From: Gloeobacter violaceus PCC 7421
Lineage (GTDB): Bacteria; Cyanobacteriota; Cyanobacteriia; Gloeobacterales; Gloeobacteraceae
Assembly (NCBI RefSeq): GCF_000011385.1
Contig: NC_005125.1
Span: 3,968,001-4,032,000, forward strand
Direction of reading: 5' to 3'
Length of the DNA: 64,000 nucleotides
How positions within the stretch are numbered: position 1 is the first letter of the stretch; every line of letters starts with the position of its first letter. The notes beneath the pieces were generated by a model. It was not told the DNA's origin. It did not search any database and saw only the letters and a list, made by a program, of their open reading frames with translations. Positions 53,062 to 61,425 of this stretch are shown piece by piece. A program made the position numbers and the translations under genes.

Positions 53062-53429
53062 CTTTCTTCCAGCAGAGGGTTTGTGGCAAACAGAAATTCT
53101 GCGACCGGCACCCCGCCTATCAGGTGCTCCTGGATGACGCGCTCGAGCACCTCAGGGGTGGCGCTGTGGTACCAGAAACCACCCGGATAGACCAGCAGAA
53201 TCGGGCCATCGCGGCAGACGCGCAGGCAGTTGGCCTTGGTGCGAAAGACGGCCGCCTCGCCCCGGTCGAGTCCCAGGGCTTTGAGCCGCCCTTTGAGATA
53301 GTCCCAGCTGACCAGGCTTGCCGCTTTATCGCAGCAGGCGGGTTTGGTCTGGTCGGCGCACAAAAACAAATGCCGGCGGTAGGAACCGATGGAGAGATTC
53401 CTGGCCACCTCGGTCAAGTTCGAGCCCAT
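53055..53429 (-). CDS. thioredoxin-like 2Fe-2S ferredoxin domain protein
   Basis: The ATG at 53429 gives 124 aa. [16 protein letters not shown] holds the first Cys pair region and [16 protein letters not shown] the second, matching thioredoxin-fold 2Fe-2S ferredoxins found alone in cyanobacteria and as NuoE-like subunits. It would be a cytoplasmic electron carrier. The gene is 24 bp from the membrane-protein gene at its start side and may be co-transcribed with it. Confidence 0.82.
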   Translation of the reverse strand: MGSNLTEVARNLSIGSYRRHLFLCADQTKPACCDKAASLVSWDYLKGRLKALGLDRGEAAVFRTKANCLRVCRDGPILLVYPGGFWYHSATPEVLERVIQEHLIGGVPVAEFLFATNPLLEESH

Positions 53430-53453
53430 TTCAGCAAGTGCCTGCAACTGGCT

Positions 53454-53891
53454 CTAGCGTAACCGTAGAGGGGAGCGCGAAGGGCTCAAGGGCGCATCGG
53501 GGGTGAGGGTGGGAAGCCCGCCGTCGCCGCTGGAGGAGCGCGCCAGCAACAAAAACAAAATGAGCAGCAAACCGGCGTAAGCGAGTTGCACCAGACCCGC
53601 CGGCACCTGCGGCAACACCAGGGCCGTGCAGCGCGATACTAATCCGCCCGCCTCACCGATGGCCACCCCGAGCCAGAGCAAACGGGCCACAAAGCCGCCA
53701 GCCTGGATCATCGCCGAGGCGACACCAATGACCAGGATCATCCGGTCGAGGTACTGCCAGACGTCGTTGCCGCTGAAGGTCAGGTTCAACACTACACACA
53801 ACAAGGCGTAGACGCCGATGTGCAACAGCAGCGGGCGCCAACACAGACCCAGACTTCGCCACTGTGCAGCAAACAGCCTTTCAAAACCCAT
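53454..53891 (-). CDS. small polytopic membrane protein, unknown
   Basis: A 145-aa protein with about four TM helices (LLLHIGVYALLCVVLNL, MILVIGVASAMIQAGGFVA, a third to LVLPQVPAG, and LVQLAYAGLLLILFLLLA) followed by a Ser/Pro tail. No family recognised. It precedes the ferredoxin gene by 24 bp. Confidence 0.65.
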   Translation of the reverse strand: MGFERLFAAQWRSLGLCWRPLLLHIGVYALLCVVLNLTFSGNDVWQYLDRMILVIGVASAMIQAGGFVARLLWLGVAIGEAGGLVSRCTALVLPQVPAGLVQLAYAGLLLILFLLLARSSSGDGGLPTLTPDAPLSPSRSPLRLR

Positions 53892-54033
53892 AGCGATCCA
53901 GTGCAGTGAGTGGTGAGTGTGTGGGATCCAGCGGTCGGACCGGCCCAGATGGAATTGTGATCCATTGTTCCTGCCCTATGCGCAATATTACTCGCTTCCG
54001 AACAATTGGGAACGCACCACCCCCGGATCCGCA

Positions 54034-55092
54034 TCAGCGCACCACTGCAAGCAGACGTTCGGCCACCTGTTGGGCGCCATGGGCCGGGACCGGGGGACGA
54101 CAAGCGAGCGAGCCGTCCAGAAAGTCCCACCTCTGCGCCAAGAACGCTTCGGTGGTGAGCACGCGGCAATCGATCAGGCGCGACATGCCGTCGATGAGGA
54201 GATCGGCTTCGGCGAATCCCGGCCTGGCCAGGCAAGCCACCGGCAGACCCAGGGCGCAGCACTCGGCGACGGTGCTGTAGCCGGGTTTGATGATGGCCAG
54301 GTCCACCGCTGCCAGTAGTTCGATCAGCCGCCAGGCGCCCGGCTCGACCGTCGTGAGGTTGGGGGCCGGGGGAGCGGCGGCGGTGACCACGAACTGCCAG
54401 TCGGGGTGCTCGGCCACCCGCTCAGCCGGAAAAGCAGCCATCCCCAAACCGCCGAAGGTCATCAAGGCGGTGGGCCGATCGGGGGCGATCCCGAGCCTGT
54501 GGCGGACGTGGTCGCGCCCGAAGCGCGCTTCGTTGACCACCAGGGGCACCGGCTCGACGGCGGCAAAGGCGTCCATCGCCTCGGCAAAGGGCAATCGGAA
54601 CAATCCCGAGTACCCGCGGTAGAGTTGCGCGGACCAGGCGGCCAGCGGCGCAAAGCGTTCGTCTTCGATATGGCGGTAGATAAAATCCCAGCCGAAATTG
54701 CTCATGCCCCACACCGGCCGCTTTGCGTCCGCAAGCCTGCCTGCCAGAGGCGGAATGTCCGCCAGGACGATATCGAAATCCTCTTGCTCCAGCCACTCGC
54801 GCTCGGCGCACACCAGTTCCTCCGAGCGCGCCCGCAGGGCGCGGATGCGTTCGAGGGTGGCGTCCCGGTCGGTGGTGAAGCTGTCGGATTGGACCAGCCC
54901 GACATCGAGGAGCGTACCGCGCCGTTCGAGGCCCTTGGCCATGTGCACCGCGACCAGCCAGTCGGGCACATGGGAATGCAGCACGATGCGCGAGTGCGCT
55001 TCAAGTTCGCGCAGGCGGCTAGCCACCGCCAGAAGCCGGGTCGTATGGCCGAAGCCGTGGGCGGAGCTGTACAGGCAGAGCTTGAGGGGCAT
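54034..55092 (-). CDS. GT-B glycosyltransferase-like protein
   Basis: A 352-aa GT-B-type protein. It opens LCLYSSAHGFGHTTRLL, a MurG-like GxGH acceptor loop; the C-terminal donor half shows LMTFGGLGM, and AAVDLAIIKPGYSTVAECCALGLPVACLARPGFAE, the Gly-rich donor-binding region of UDP-glycosyltransferases. A similar architecture is found in predicted glycosyltransferases linked to capsule or in galactokinase-like neighbours. Donor and acceptor are unknown. Confidence 0.78.
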   Translation of the reverse strand: MPLKLCLYSSAHGFGHTTRLLAVASRLRELEAHSRIVLHSHVPDWLVAVHMAKGLERRGTLLDVGLVQSDSFTTDRDATLERIRALRARSEELVCAEREWLEQEDFDIVLADIPPLAGRLADAKRPVWGMSNFGWDFIYRHIEDERFAPLAAWSAQLYRGYSGLFRLPFAEAMDAFAAVEPVPLVVNEARFGRDHVRHRLGIAPDRPTALMTFGGLGMAAFPAERVAEHPDWQFVVTAAAPPAPNLTTVEPGAWRLIELLAAVDLAIIKPGYSTVAECCALGLPVACLARPGFAEADLLIDGMSRLIDCRVLTTEAFLAQRWDFLDGSLACRPPVPAHGAQQVAERLLAVVR

Positions 55093-55204
55093 CGAAGGTG
55101 CCGCGCGACCCTTTCAGGGTAACCGCCGGGGGCGGTCTGCGAAGCGACGGCGGGCCGGTGCATACTAAAGAGAGGGCGAAGCGAAGCACCCTGAGGAATC
55201 CCAC

Positions 55205-56242
55205 ATGCAGATTCAAGAGCGTGGCCTACCTGTCACGGTAATCACCGGATTTTTGGGCAGCGGCAAGACGACGCTGGTCAACCACATCCTGCGCAACAAC
55301 CAGGGCATCAAAACGGCCGTAATCGTCAACGAATTCGGCGATATCGGCATCGACAGCGAACTGATCGTCTCCACCGAAGAAGACATGGTCGAACTGGAGA
55401 ACGGCTGTATCTGCTGCACCGTCCGCGACGACCTGGTGCAGGCCACCCTGCGCATTCTGGAGCGTGATCAAAAAGTCGACTATCTGGTGGTCGAGACCAC
55501 GGGCCTTGCTGATCCGCTGCCGGTGGCGATGACGTTTTTGGGTCCCGAACTGCGCAACGTCACCCGCCTCGACGGCATCATCGGCGTCGTGGACGCCGAG
55601 AATTTTGCCCCGACGCTGTTCAATTCCGAGACCGCCGCCAACCAGATCGCCTACTCGGATATTATTTTGCTCAACAAGACCGACTGCGTCGAACACGAAG
55701 CGCTCGAACGGCTCGAAGGGCAGATCCGCGAACTCAAAGAGGACGGTCCTATCCTGCGCACCGAATACGGCCGAGTGGATCTACGCATGATCCTCGATGT
55801 GGGCGTCTTCAAGCTCGAAGAGCAATTCGCCGAAGCCGAGACGGAGGAGCACGGGCACGTCCACGGTCCCGACTGCGGCCACGATCACCACGAGCATGAC
55901 CACGGGCATAGCCACGACCACCATGACCACGATCACGACCATCACCACCACAACCACATCGAGGCGGAAGGCTTTACCTCGATCTCGCTGGTATCCGAGC
56001 GGCCCCTTGCCGCCAAGCAATTCGAGCAGTTCCTCAAAGATCTGCCCCAGGGTGTTTTTCGAGGCAAGGGCATCCTGTGGCTGGCGGAGTCGCCGGAAAA
56101 AGTGATCTTTCACCTGGTGGGCAGCCGCATCCGCATCGACCGCGAAACCTGGGACGGCGCACGCAAGAATCAGGCGGTCTTCATCGGCAAGGATTTTGAC
56201 CGCGAGGCGCTCAAGGCCCGCTGGTCGGAGTGTCTGGCTTGA
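55205..56242 (+). CDS. CobW/COG0523 G3E-family GTPase with His-rich metal loop
   Basis: A 345-aa CobW-type GTPase. Walker A is GFLGSGKTT at 15-23, the metal site is CICC at residues 68-71, and NKTDC gives guanine specificity. A strikingly His/Asp-rich stretch lies at about residues 215-255, before the CobW C-terminal domain. Zn-binding COG0523 members act as metallochaperones in zinc limitation; the CxCC plus His loop strongly suggests metal binding. Cobalamin synthesis is an alternative, but no cob genes are near. Confidence 0.9.
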   Translation: MQIQERGLPVTVITGFLGSGKTTLVNHILRNNQGIKTAVIVNEFGDIGIDSELIVSTEEDMVELENGCICCTVRDDLVQATLRILERDQKVDYLVVETTGLADPLPVAMTFLGPELRNVTRLDGIIGVVDAENFAPTLFNSETAANQIAYSDIILLNKTDCVEHEALERLEGQIRELKEDGPILRTEYGRVDLRMILDVGVFKLEEQFAEAETEEHGHVHGPDCGHDHHEHDHGHSHDHHDHDHDHHHHNHIEAEGFTSISLVSERPLAAKQFEQFLKDLPQGVFRGKGILWLAESPEKVIFHLVGSRIRIDRETWDGARKNQAVFIGKDFDREALKARWSECLA

Positions 56243-56368
56243 GGAACCGGGGGATGGCCCTTTCCCTCTGCCTGTGGAGATCGCCCTGATGGACCTGCTG
56301 TTACACTGACATCCAAGATCGCGCGACAAACGGGTTTTGCCCGGCGCGCCAAGGTGGGTGAGTGAGCA

Positions 56369-57514
56369 GTGGACGGGTTTGATGCGACGCGACGCGCCTG
56401 GGTGGAGATCGACCTCGATGCCCTCAGGCACAATGTTCAACAAATCAGACAAAGATTGCGGTCCCATTGCCGGGTGATGGCGGTGGTCAAAGCCGACGCC
56501 TACGGCCACGGCGCCCTGAGTGCCGGCCGCGCCGCCCTGGAGGCGGGGGCCGCCTGCCTGGGGGTGGCCACCCTCGAAGAAGGTGCGCAGTTGCGCGAGA
56601 GCGGCCTGGGTTGTCCGATCGTCGTCCTGGGACCCATCCACACCGGCGCCGAAGTTGCCGCAGTCGAGCACTGGCGGTTGGAACCGACGCTTTGCACGCC
56701 GCGCCAGGTGCTCGTCTGTGCGGAACACCTGAGTGCTCCCCATCCGGTGCACCTCAAAATCGACACGGGCATGACCCGCCTGGGCGCACCCTGGCAGGAT
56801 GCCGTCGAATTTGTGCGCCTGGCCTACCGGCTACCCCGCCTGCAGGTGGCCTCGGTCTACTCGCACCTGGCCACCGCCGATGAGCCGGACTCCGCCGCCC
56901 TGGGCGAGCAACACCGCCGCTTCGAGCGGGTGCTGGGCGAACTGGAAGCCGCCGGGGTGCGTCCCGAGTGTGTGCACCTGGCCAATTCCGCCGCCGCCCT
57001 GGGCGATCCCGGATTGCACTACGACCTGGTGCGCGTGGGTGTGGCCCTCTACGGCCTCTACCCCGCCCCCGAATTTTATGGAGCCGCCGAACTGCGGCCG
57101 GTGATGCAGGTCAGGGCGCGGGTCACCCAGGTGCGGGAAGTGCCGGCGGACACCGGCGTGAGCTACGGCCACTTCTGGCGTACCCCGACCCCGAGCCGCC
57201 TGGCCACCGTCGCCATCGGCTACGCCGACGGGGTGCCGCGGCGGCTCTCGGGCCAACTGCAGGTGCTGGTGCACGGGAGACGGGCTCCCCAGGTAGGTGC
57301 GATCACCATGGACCAGATCGTCATCGACTGCACCCACCTGAGCGCGGTGGAGGAGGGCGATGTGGTGACGCTGCTGGGCCGCGACGGCAACGAAGCAATC
57401 GGCGCCGCCGACTGGGCCGACCCCCTGGGTACCATTGCTTACGAAATTCTTTGCGGTTTTAAGCACCGCCTGCCACGGGTGGTGCGCTCCACGGCACCGG
57501 TATTTAACGTTTAG
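56369..57514 (+). CDS. alr: alanine racemase
   Basis: A 381-aa PLP enzyme with GTG start. VVKADAYGHGA carries the PLP lysine at residue 41, and VHLKIDTGMTRLG and CVHLANSAAAL follow. The C-terminal domain has GVSYGHFW with the second catalytic Tyr, RLATVAIGYADGVPRRLS and GAITMDQIVIDC. It supplies D-alanine for peptidoglycan. Length and motifs are complete. A possible terminator lies 12 nt past the stop. Confidence 0.95.
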   Translation: MDGFDATRRAWVEIDLDALRHNVQQIRQRLRSHCRVMAVVKADAYGHGALSAGRAALEAGAACLGVATLEEGAQLRESGLGCPIVVLGPIHTGAEVAAVEHWRLEPTLCTPRQVLVCAEHLSAPHPVHLKIDTGMTRLGAPWQDAVEFVRLAYRLPRLQVASVYSHLATADEPDSAALGEQHRRFERVLGELEAAGVRPECVHLANSAAALGDPGLHYDLVRVGVALYGLYPAPEFYGAAELRPVMQVRARVTQVREVPADTGVSYGHFWRTPTPSRLATVAIGYADGVPRRLSGQLQVLVHGRRAPQVGAITMDQIVIDCTHLSAVEEGDVVTLLGRDGNEAIGAADWADPLGTIAYEILCGFKHRLPRVVRSTAPVFNV

Positions 57515-57525
57515 CGACCGCCAGT

Positions 57526-57559
57526 TACCACAAAGAAGGGCATCTTGGCGCTTGTGGTA
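57526..57559 (+). terminator. stem-loop after alr, probable terminator
   Basis: TACCACAA (57526-57533) pairs with TTGTGGTA (57552-57559), followed by GCTTTGTTCT. The T-tract is interrupted, so efficiency may be modest. Confidence 0.5.
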
Positions 57560-57601
57560 GCTTTGTTCTACGGTCTGCCGACTGTGGAGCGATAGAAGAC
57601 C

Positions 57602-57889
57602 ATGACCTACGATTTTCCTGGGTACGATGAGGCACAATTTGATCCCGACGAACTTGAAGGTGTTCTCAGTTACCTGCGTGAATGGGCTTACGGCCATCCT
57701 GGGTCGAATCGGCCTTTTTTGGTCGAGATGGGACGAACGCTGACACCTGTCGAGTTTTTTTATGAAGTCGAAAAGCGTACCGAATTCGGCCTGGGCTTTT
57801 TGCGATTTTTATTCGCACAGGCGCGTCGAGCCGAGGAACGGCCTGTCGATGCGGTCTCGCGTGCTATCAAGGCGAACGGGCAGGGATGA
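57602..57889 (+). CDS. small acidic hypothetical protein, first gene of a three-gene cassette
   Basis: A 95-aa protein of unknown family. It is acidic at the N-terminus (YDEAQFDPDELEG) and helical thereafter; the last 30 residues are basic. No TM helix or motif is seen. Its TGA overlaps the next ATG (ATGA), so it is co-translated with the caspase-like gene. A role as an adaptor for that protein is a guess from context. Confidence 0.7.
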   Translation: MTYDFPGYDEAQFDPDELEGVLSYLREWAYGHPGSNRPFLVEMGRTLTPVEFFYEVEKRTEFGLGFLRFLFAQARRAEERPVDAVSRAIKANGQG

Positions 57890-58506
57890 CGGCGAGTGTG
57901 CTGGTCCTGGCGACAAACTACGACTGCGGCTCCTATTCCACCAGCACATGGGCTGCAACTTTGCAGGCGGATCTGATCGGCTTGGGCCACATTTGTCTAT
58001 TGCTCGACGCAACAGCCCTGTGCAGGGGAGGCTTGTCTCTGCAAGATGCCGTCGAGTGCGTCGACTATGTCGTCTACTGCGGACATGGTCTGCAGGATGA
58101 ATGGACCGCGCTGCCGGCTCTGGGTAACCGCCCCTCGATACCGCTGGTCGATAGCAGTTCGGTCAATATTTTGAGCGGCCGCAAGGTCTACGCCTGCTGC
58201 TGCTGGTCTGTAACCGGTTTGGGGGCGGCTTACGCCAACCGATTCAGCCATGGCGAGTACATCGGCTACGATCGACCCTTTGGTTTTGAAAAGGACAATG
58301 AAAGCGAGTTTCGCAACGTCGTCATCGATTCCGTAGCCGCCTTCGTGCAAGGGGATCCCGCCGCCAAGGTCGTCAACGATCTGGCCTATGAGTGGGACAG
58401 GTTGAGCAATGCCTTTAGCCAGGGCAAACTCAAATACCGCAGAAACGCCATCCAGGCGGCCTACGTGGCAAACAACAACAAGCAGAGAATTCGGCACGTT
58501 CCTTGA
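57886..58506 (+). CDS. caspase/CHAT-fold protease-like protein
   Basis: A 206-aa protein. VDYVVYCGHG (His67) is followed about 40 residues later by KVYACCCWSVTGLG with Cys104-106. This His-then-Cys spacing, each after a hydrophobic strand, is the caspase-fold (CHAT/metacaspase) active-site pattern; SVLVLATNYDCGSY and LIGLGH form the first strand and helix. The Cys triplet makes the precise nucleophile uncertain. Length is close to a bare CHAT domain without fused repeats. Without a search I cannot exclude another alpha/beta fold. Confidence 0.65.
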   Translation: MTASVLVLATNYDCGSYSTSTWAATLQADLIGLGHICLLLDATALCRGGLSLQDAVECVDYVVYCGHGLQDEWTALPALGNRPSIPLVDSSSVNILSGRKVYACCCWSVTGLGAAYANRFSHGEYIGYDRPFGFEKDNESEFRNVVIDSVAAFVQGDPAAKVVNDLAYEWDRLSNAFSQGKLKYRRNAIQAAYVANNNKQRIRHVP

Positions 58507-58559
58507 TGGGGTGCCCCTAAAGGTCCTTGTCCGAGCGCTGGAGGAGCAAAAGCTATTCA

Positions 58560-59045
58560 ATGGCGGAACTGGACGCACAGGTTGTTCAACTGATCGAACA
58601 AATCCAAGAAGCCCTGGCGATCGTGCGCAGGCGCAGCAATCAAGAGTTGGGAATCGTGCTGCAGTCGGCCCAACTGCATTTGAAGCTTGTCGAAGAGACC
58701 AAAGCAAAGGCAGGAGGTGACTTTGATGTCGCCTTCATGCCGATCAAGGCTTCGATGGAGCGGACAGGAACCAGGGTGTACGAGTTTGTTTTGACCCTGG
58801 TGCCCTCGGCGGGCATTCTGGAACTGGGTAAAGCACCCAGTGAGCAGTTGGCGCAGAAAATCTTTGAGCTGTCGGCTGCCATGGATCAGGCTCGGCGGGC
58901 GGCTTTACCACTGTTCAAGCTGGATGGCGCCAGTATCGATGTCGGTATCGAAATCACCCAGGAAGCGGGAGTCCAGATCATCGTGGGTGGAAGTTCCAAA
59001 GACCAATCTGCTCACAAGATCAAACTGAATTTTCGACCGAAATAG
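58560..59045 (+). CDS. protein with trypco2-like C-terminus, third gene of the cassette
   Basis: The ATG at 58560 gives 161 aa; a TTG at 58527 would add 11. The N-terminus is a helix (LDAQVVQLIEQIQEALAIVR), and the C-terminus (SIDVGIEITQEAGVQIIVGG then HKIKLNFRP) resembles the trypsin-co-occurring domain 2, which is linked with trypsin and caspase-like effectors in bacterial conflict systems. An inserted segment of about 60 residues (KASMERTGTRVYEFVL) is extra. It lies 54 nt after the caspase-like gene. Confidence 0.6.
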   Translation: MAELDAQVVQLIEQIQEALAIVRRRSNQELGIVLQSAQLHLKLVEETKAKAGGDFDVAFMPIKASMERTGTRVYEFVLTLVPSAGILELGKAPSEQLAQKIFELSAAMDQARRAALPLFKLDGASIDVGIEITQEAGVQIIVGGSSKDQSAHKIKLNFRPK

Positions 59046-59080
59046 GGCGGGTTTACGTGCATTGATATTCGCAGGTGCCA

Positions 59081-60304
59081 TCAAAAGACTTCGAGTACCC
59101 TGCCCTGCACCGTTCGGCCCAGCCAGGCGGTCGCCAGCGAGCGGCTGTGGAGGGTGTCGGTTCCGGGAACCCAGGTCTTGTCCGGGTCGAAGAGCACGAG
59201 GACCTGGGGATGTTTAAGCGCCAGGATGCGGCGCGGTGCGCTGCTGAGGGCTTCCCAGGCGCGCAAAGGAGTAAGTCGGCCCTCTCGCACCAGATTCCAC
59301 ACCAGCGGTAGAACCAGTTCGAGGGCGATGGCACCGGGGGGAGCCTGGGAAAAGGGAAGCGTCTTCTCTTCATAGGTCCAGGGGGTATGGTCGGAGGCGA
59401 CCGCGTCGATGATCCCTGCCTCCAGAGCGGCCACCAGGGCCGCGCGATCCGCCGGGTTGCCCAGGGGCGGCTCGAAGCGCAGGTTCGGGTCGTACTCGGC
59501 CAAATCGGGGCTCGCGTGGACCAGATGATGAACGGTAGTACTCGCGGTGACGGGCAACCCGTCGGCCTTCGCCTGTGCCGCCATCTCGACGGAACGGGCG
59601 GTGGAGAGGCGCATCAGGTGCACGGCTGTGCCCGTGAGGCGCACCAGTTCGAGTACACCGGCCAGGGCAATGCCCTCGGCCTGGGGCGGGCGGCCCGCAA
59701 GCCCCAGGCGAATGGCCCAGTCGCCTTCGAGGGCAATCCCGGTTGCCAGTGGAGCAAAGCAGGGCCAGACGAGCACCGGCCGCTCCAGCACCGCGGCGTA
59801 ATCGAGAAAGCGCCTCAGGAGCGCCCAGTTGGCGAGCGGCCTCGCGTCGGTAAAGCCGACCACGCCCGCCTCCAGCAAACTACTCACTTCCGCCAGGGCT
59901 TCCCCTGCGCAATTGCGGCTGATCGCCCCGAGTACCAGGGCTTCTACCGGTCCTGCAGGAAAGTGCCTGCGCAGAAAATCGACCTGGGCAGGGTCGTCGA
60001 CAGGCGGCTCGGTGTGGGGCAAAATCGCCACCTGGCTGTAGCCGCCGGCCGCCGCCGCCGCGGCGAGCGATGCGAGATCTTCGCGCTCCTCGTGCCCCGG
60101 CTCGCCCGAGCGGACGTACAGATCGCACAGGGTCGGGGCAAGAATCAAGCGGCCGGCGCCATCGATCGCGCGGTCGGCCCGGACGGCGGGATCGCCCGTA
60201 GGCTCAGCCCGACCTGTCGCACTGTCCCAGAGCCAATCGGCGATCGAGTCGGTCCCGGTATCCGGATCGAGTCTGCGGACCTGCCGAAAGAGAACGCGGC
60301 TCAC
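59081..60304 (-). CDS. pyrC: dihydroorotase-like protein lacking the HxH metal site
   Basis: A 407-aa amidohydrolase-fold protein with GTG start overlapping the previous stop by 1 nt. Overall order is that of dihydroorotase: ILAPTLCDLYVRSGEPGHEERE, VAILPHTEPPVD, VTASTTVHHLVHASPDL, AVASDHTPW. The expected metal pair in DxHxHxREPG is absent: residues 63 and 65 are Tyr and Arg. The later HH and SDHTPW remain. Non-catalytic dihydroorotase homologues that scaffold aspartate carbamoyltransferase are known, and this one probably belongs there. It shares an operon with a 39-aa membrane peptide. Confidence 0.82.
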   Translation of the reverse strand: MSRVLFRQVRRLDPDTGTDSIADWLWDSATGRAEPTGDPAVRADRAIDGAGRLILAPTLCDLYVRSGEPGHEEREDLASLAAAAAAGGYSQVAILPHTEPPVDDPAQVDFLRRHFPAGPVEALVLGAISRNCAGEALAEVSSLLEAGVVGFTDARPLANWALLRRFLDYAAVLERPVLVWPCFAPLATGIALEGDWAIRLGLAGRPPQAEGIALAGVLELVRLTGTAVHLMRLSTARSVEMAAQAKADGLPVTASTTVHHLVHASPDLAEYDPNLRFEPPLGNPADRAALVAALEAGIIDAVASDHTPWTYEEKTLPFSQAPPGAIALELVLPLVWNLVREGRLTPLRAWEALSSAPRRILALKHPQVLVLFDPDKTWVPGTDTLHSRSLATAWLGRTVQGRVLEVF

Positions 60305-60423
60305 TAGTGGGCGGAACCGTTGCCGTGGTAGCGATCGGTGTTGTAGAAGCCGTTGCGCGTGGCAAAGAACAGCGCCAGCGGAATAAAGGCAATGGCAATA
60401 ACCAAAATGACGAGCTTGACCAT
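60304..60423 (-). CDS. 39-aa single-TM membrane protein
   Basis: The ATG at 60421-60423 encodes 39 residues: a TM helix (VKLVILVIAIAFIPLALFFA), then TRNGFYNTDRYHGNGSAH, ending with a TAG that shares a base with the GTG of the dihydroorotase-like gene. The polar, aromatic tail looks conserved in style, but I do not recognise the family. Small TM proteins in cyanobacteria are often photosystem or NDH-1 accessories. No convincing Shine-Dalgarno is present. Confidence 0.65.
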   Translation of the reverse strand: MVKLVILVIAIAFIPLALFFATRNGFYNTDRYHGNGSAH

Positions 60424-60507
60424 GATGGGTTCGATAACTTCGGCTTTTTCAAACAGGATAACGTCCGCGGGCAACCGGCCGCTTGGGTCTTTGGTTTTGT
60501 TTTTGCT

Positions 60508-61326
60508 TCACAGCCCACGGACGACCGGGTTGGTGAGGGTGCCGACGCCGTCTATGGTGACGCCCACCTCGTCGCCGGGCTGCATGGGACCGATCCCCGC
60601 CGGGGTGCCGGTGAGGATCACATCCCCCGGCTGCAGGGTCATCACCGCGCTGATGTAGGAGATCAAAACCGCAGGCGGGAAGACCATCCGGTCGATGCTG
60701 CTCGACTGGACGGTCTTGCCGTTGAGGGTGGTGCTCAGGTGGGCGTCGGGAGCAAGTTCTGTGGCGATGAGAGGCCCCAAAGGACAGAAGCTGTCGAAAC
60801 CCTTGGCGCGGGTCCACTGCTTGTCCTTGCCCTGCAGGTCGCGGGCGGTGACGTCGTTGGCGGCGGTGTAGCCGAATAGATAATCCAGAGCCCGCTCCAC
60901 CGGCACCCGGCGGCAGGTGCGGCCGATGACCAGAGCCAGTTCGCCCTCGTAATCGACGCGCTCCGACTGGGGCGGATAGACGATGGATTCGCCGGGAGCC
61001 GCGAGGGCCGAGGGGGGTTTGAGAAAGAGCAGCGGTTCAGGAGGCACCCCGGCGTCGCCGCGCAACTGGGCCATCTCGGCGGCGTGATCGCGGTAGTTTT
61101 TGCCGACGCAGACAATTTTGCCCGGCAGGCAGGGGGCGAGCAGTTGTCCTTGCTCGACATCGAACCAGATGCCGGTGGGTTGTCCCCCCAGCCAGGGGGC
61201 ACCGTCGAGCCGCTCGATAGTCCCGGCAGGGTGTAACAGGCCGTAGTGAGGAGCGTGGTCGGGAAGCTGCGGGTGGCAAAAACGCACGGTGTGCATCGGG
61301 CGGCTGAGAATTTCTATGTCTTGCAT
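60508..61326 (-). CDS. fumarylacetoacetate-hydrolase-family protein
   Basis: A 272-aa FAH-superfamily enzyme. KIVCVGKNYRDHAAEM opens the catalytic domain, followed by FLKPPSAL, VDYEGELALVIGRTC with acidic metal ligands, GYTAANDVTARDLQ and ILTGTPAGIGPMQPGDEV. The family includes ureidoglycolate lyase, oxaloacetate decarboxylase and acylpyruvate hydrolase; which of these cannot be said. Start ATG at 61326; an inner ATG follows at residue 11. Confidence 0.88.
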   Translation of the reverse strand: MQDIEILSRPMHTVRFCHPQLPDHAPHYGLLHPAGTIERLDGAPWLGGQPTGIWFDVEQGQLLAPCLPGKIVCVGKNYRDHAAEMAQLRGDAGVPPEPLLFLKPPSALAAPGESIVYPPQSERVDYEGELALVIGRTCRRVPVERALDYLFGYTAANDVTARDLQGKDKQWTRAKGFDSFCPLGPLIATELAPDAHLSTTLNGKTVQSSSIDRMVFPPAVLISYISAVMTLQPGDVILTGTPAGIGPMQPGDEVGVTIDGVGTLTNPVVRGL

Positions 61327-61389
61327 TCAATCACACCCCAACCACCGGCGGAAACGCGGCTCACGGCCGGTATGGCATCTTGAAGGAGC

Positions 61390-61422
61390 GCACCCACCCA
61401 CCCACCCAACCAACCACCAACC
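61390..61422. repeat. tetranucleotide (CACC/CAAC) tract between Shine-Dalgarno and start of phoD-like gene
   Basis: Four CACC units, two CAAC units and a CACCAAC end run from 61390 to 61422. A GAAGGAG site at 61382-61388 lies before the tract and the ATG is at 61426, so the repeat sits in the spacer. No alternative start is available in the tract. Confidence 0.75.
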
Positions 61423-61425
61423 GCC

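Noticed and set aside
55781-56752. A 323-codon minus-strand ORF across the CobW/alr junction
   Set aside because: It is complementary to two clear genes, including the His-rich loop, which explains its Val-rich stretch.
61390-61422. Repeat tract considered as CRISPR-like
   Set aside because: It is a contiguous 4-bp microsatellite without spacers or cas genes.
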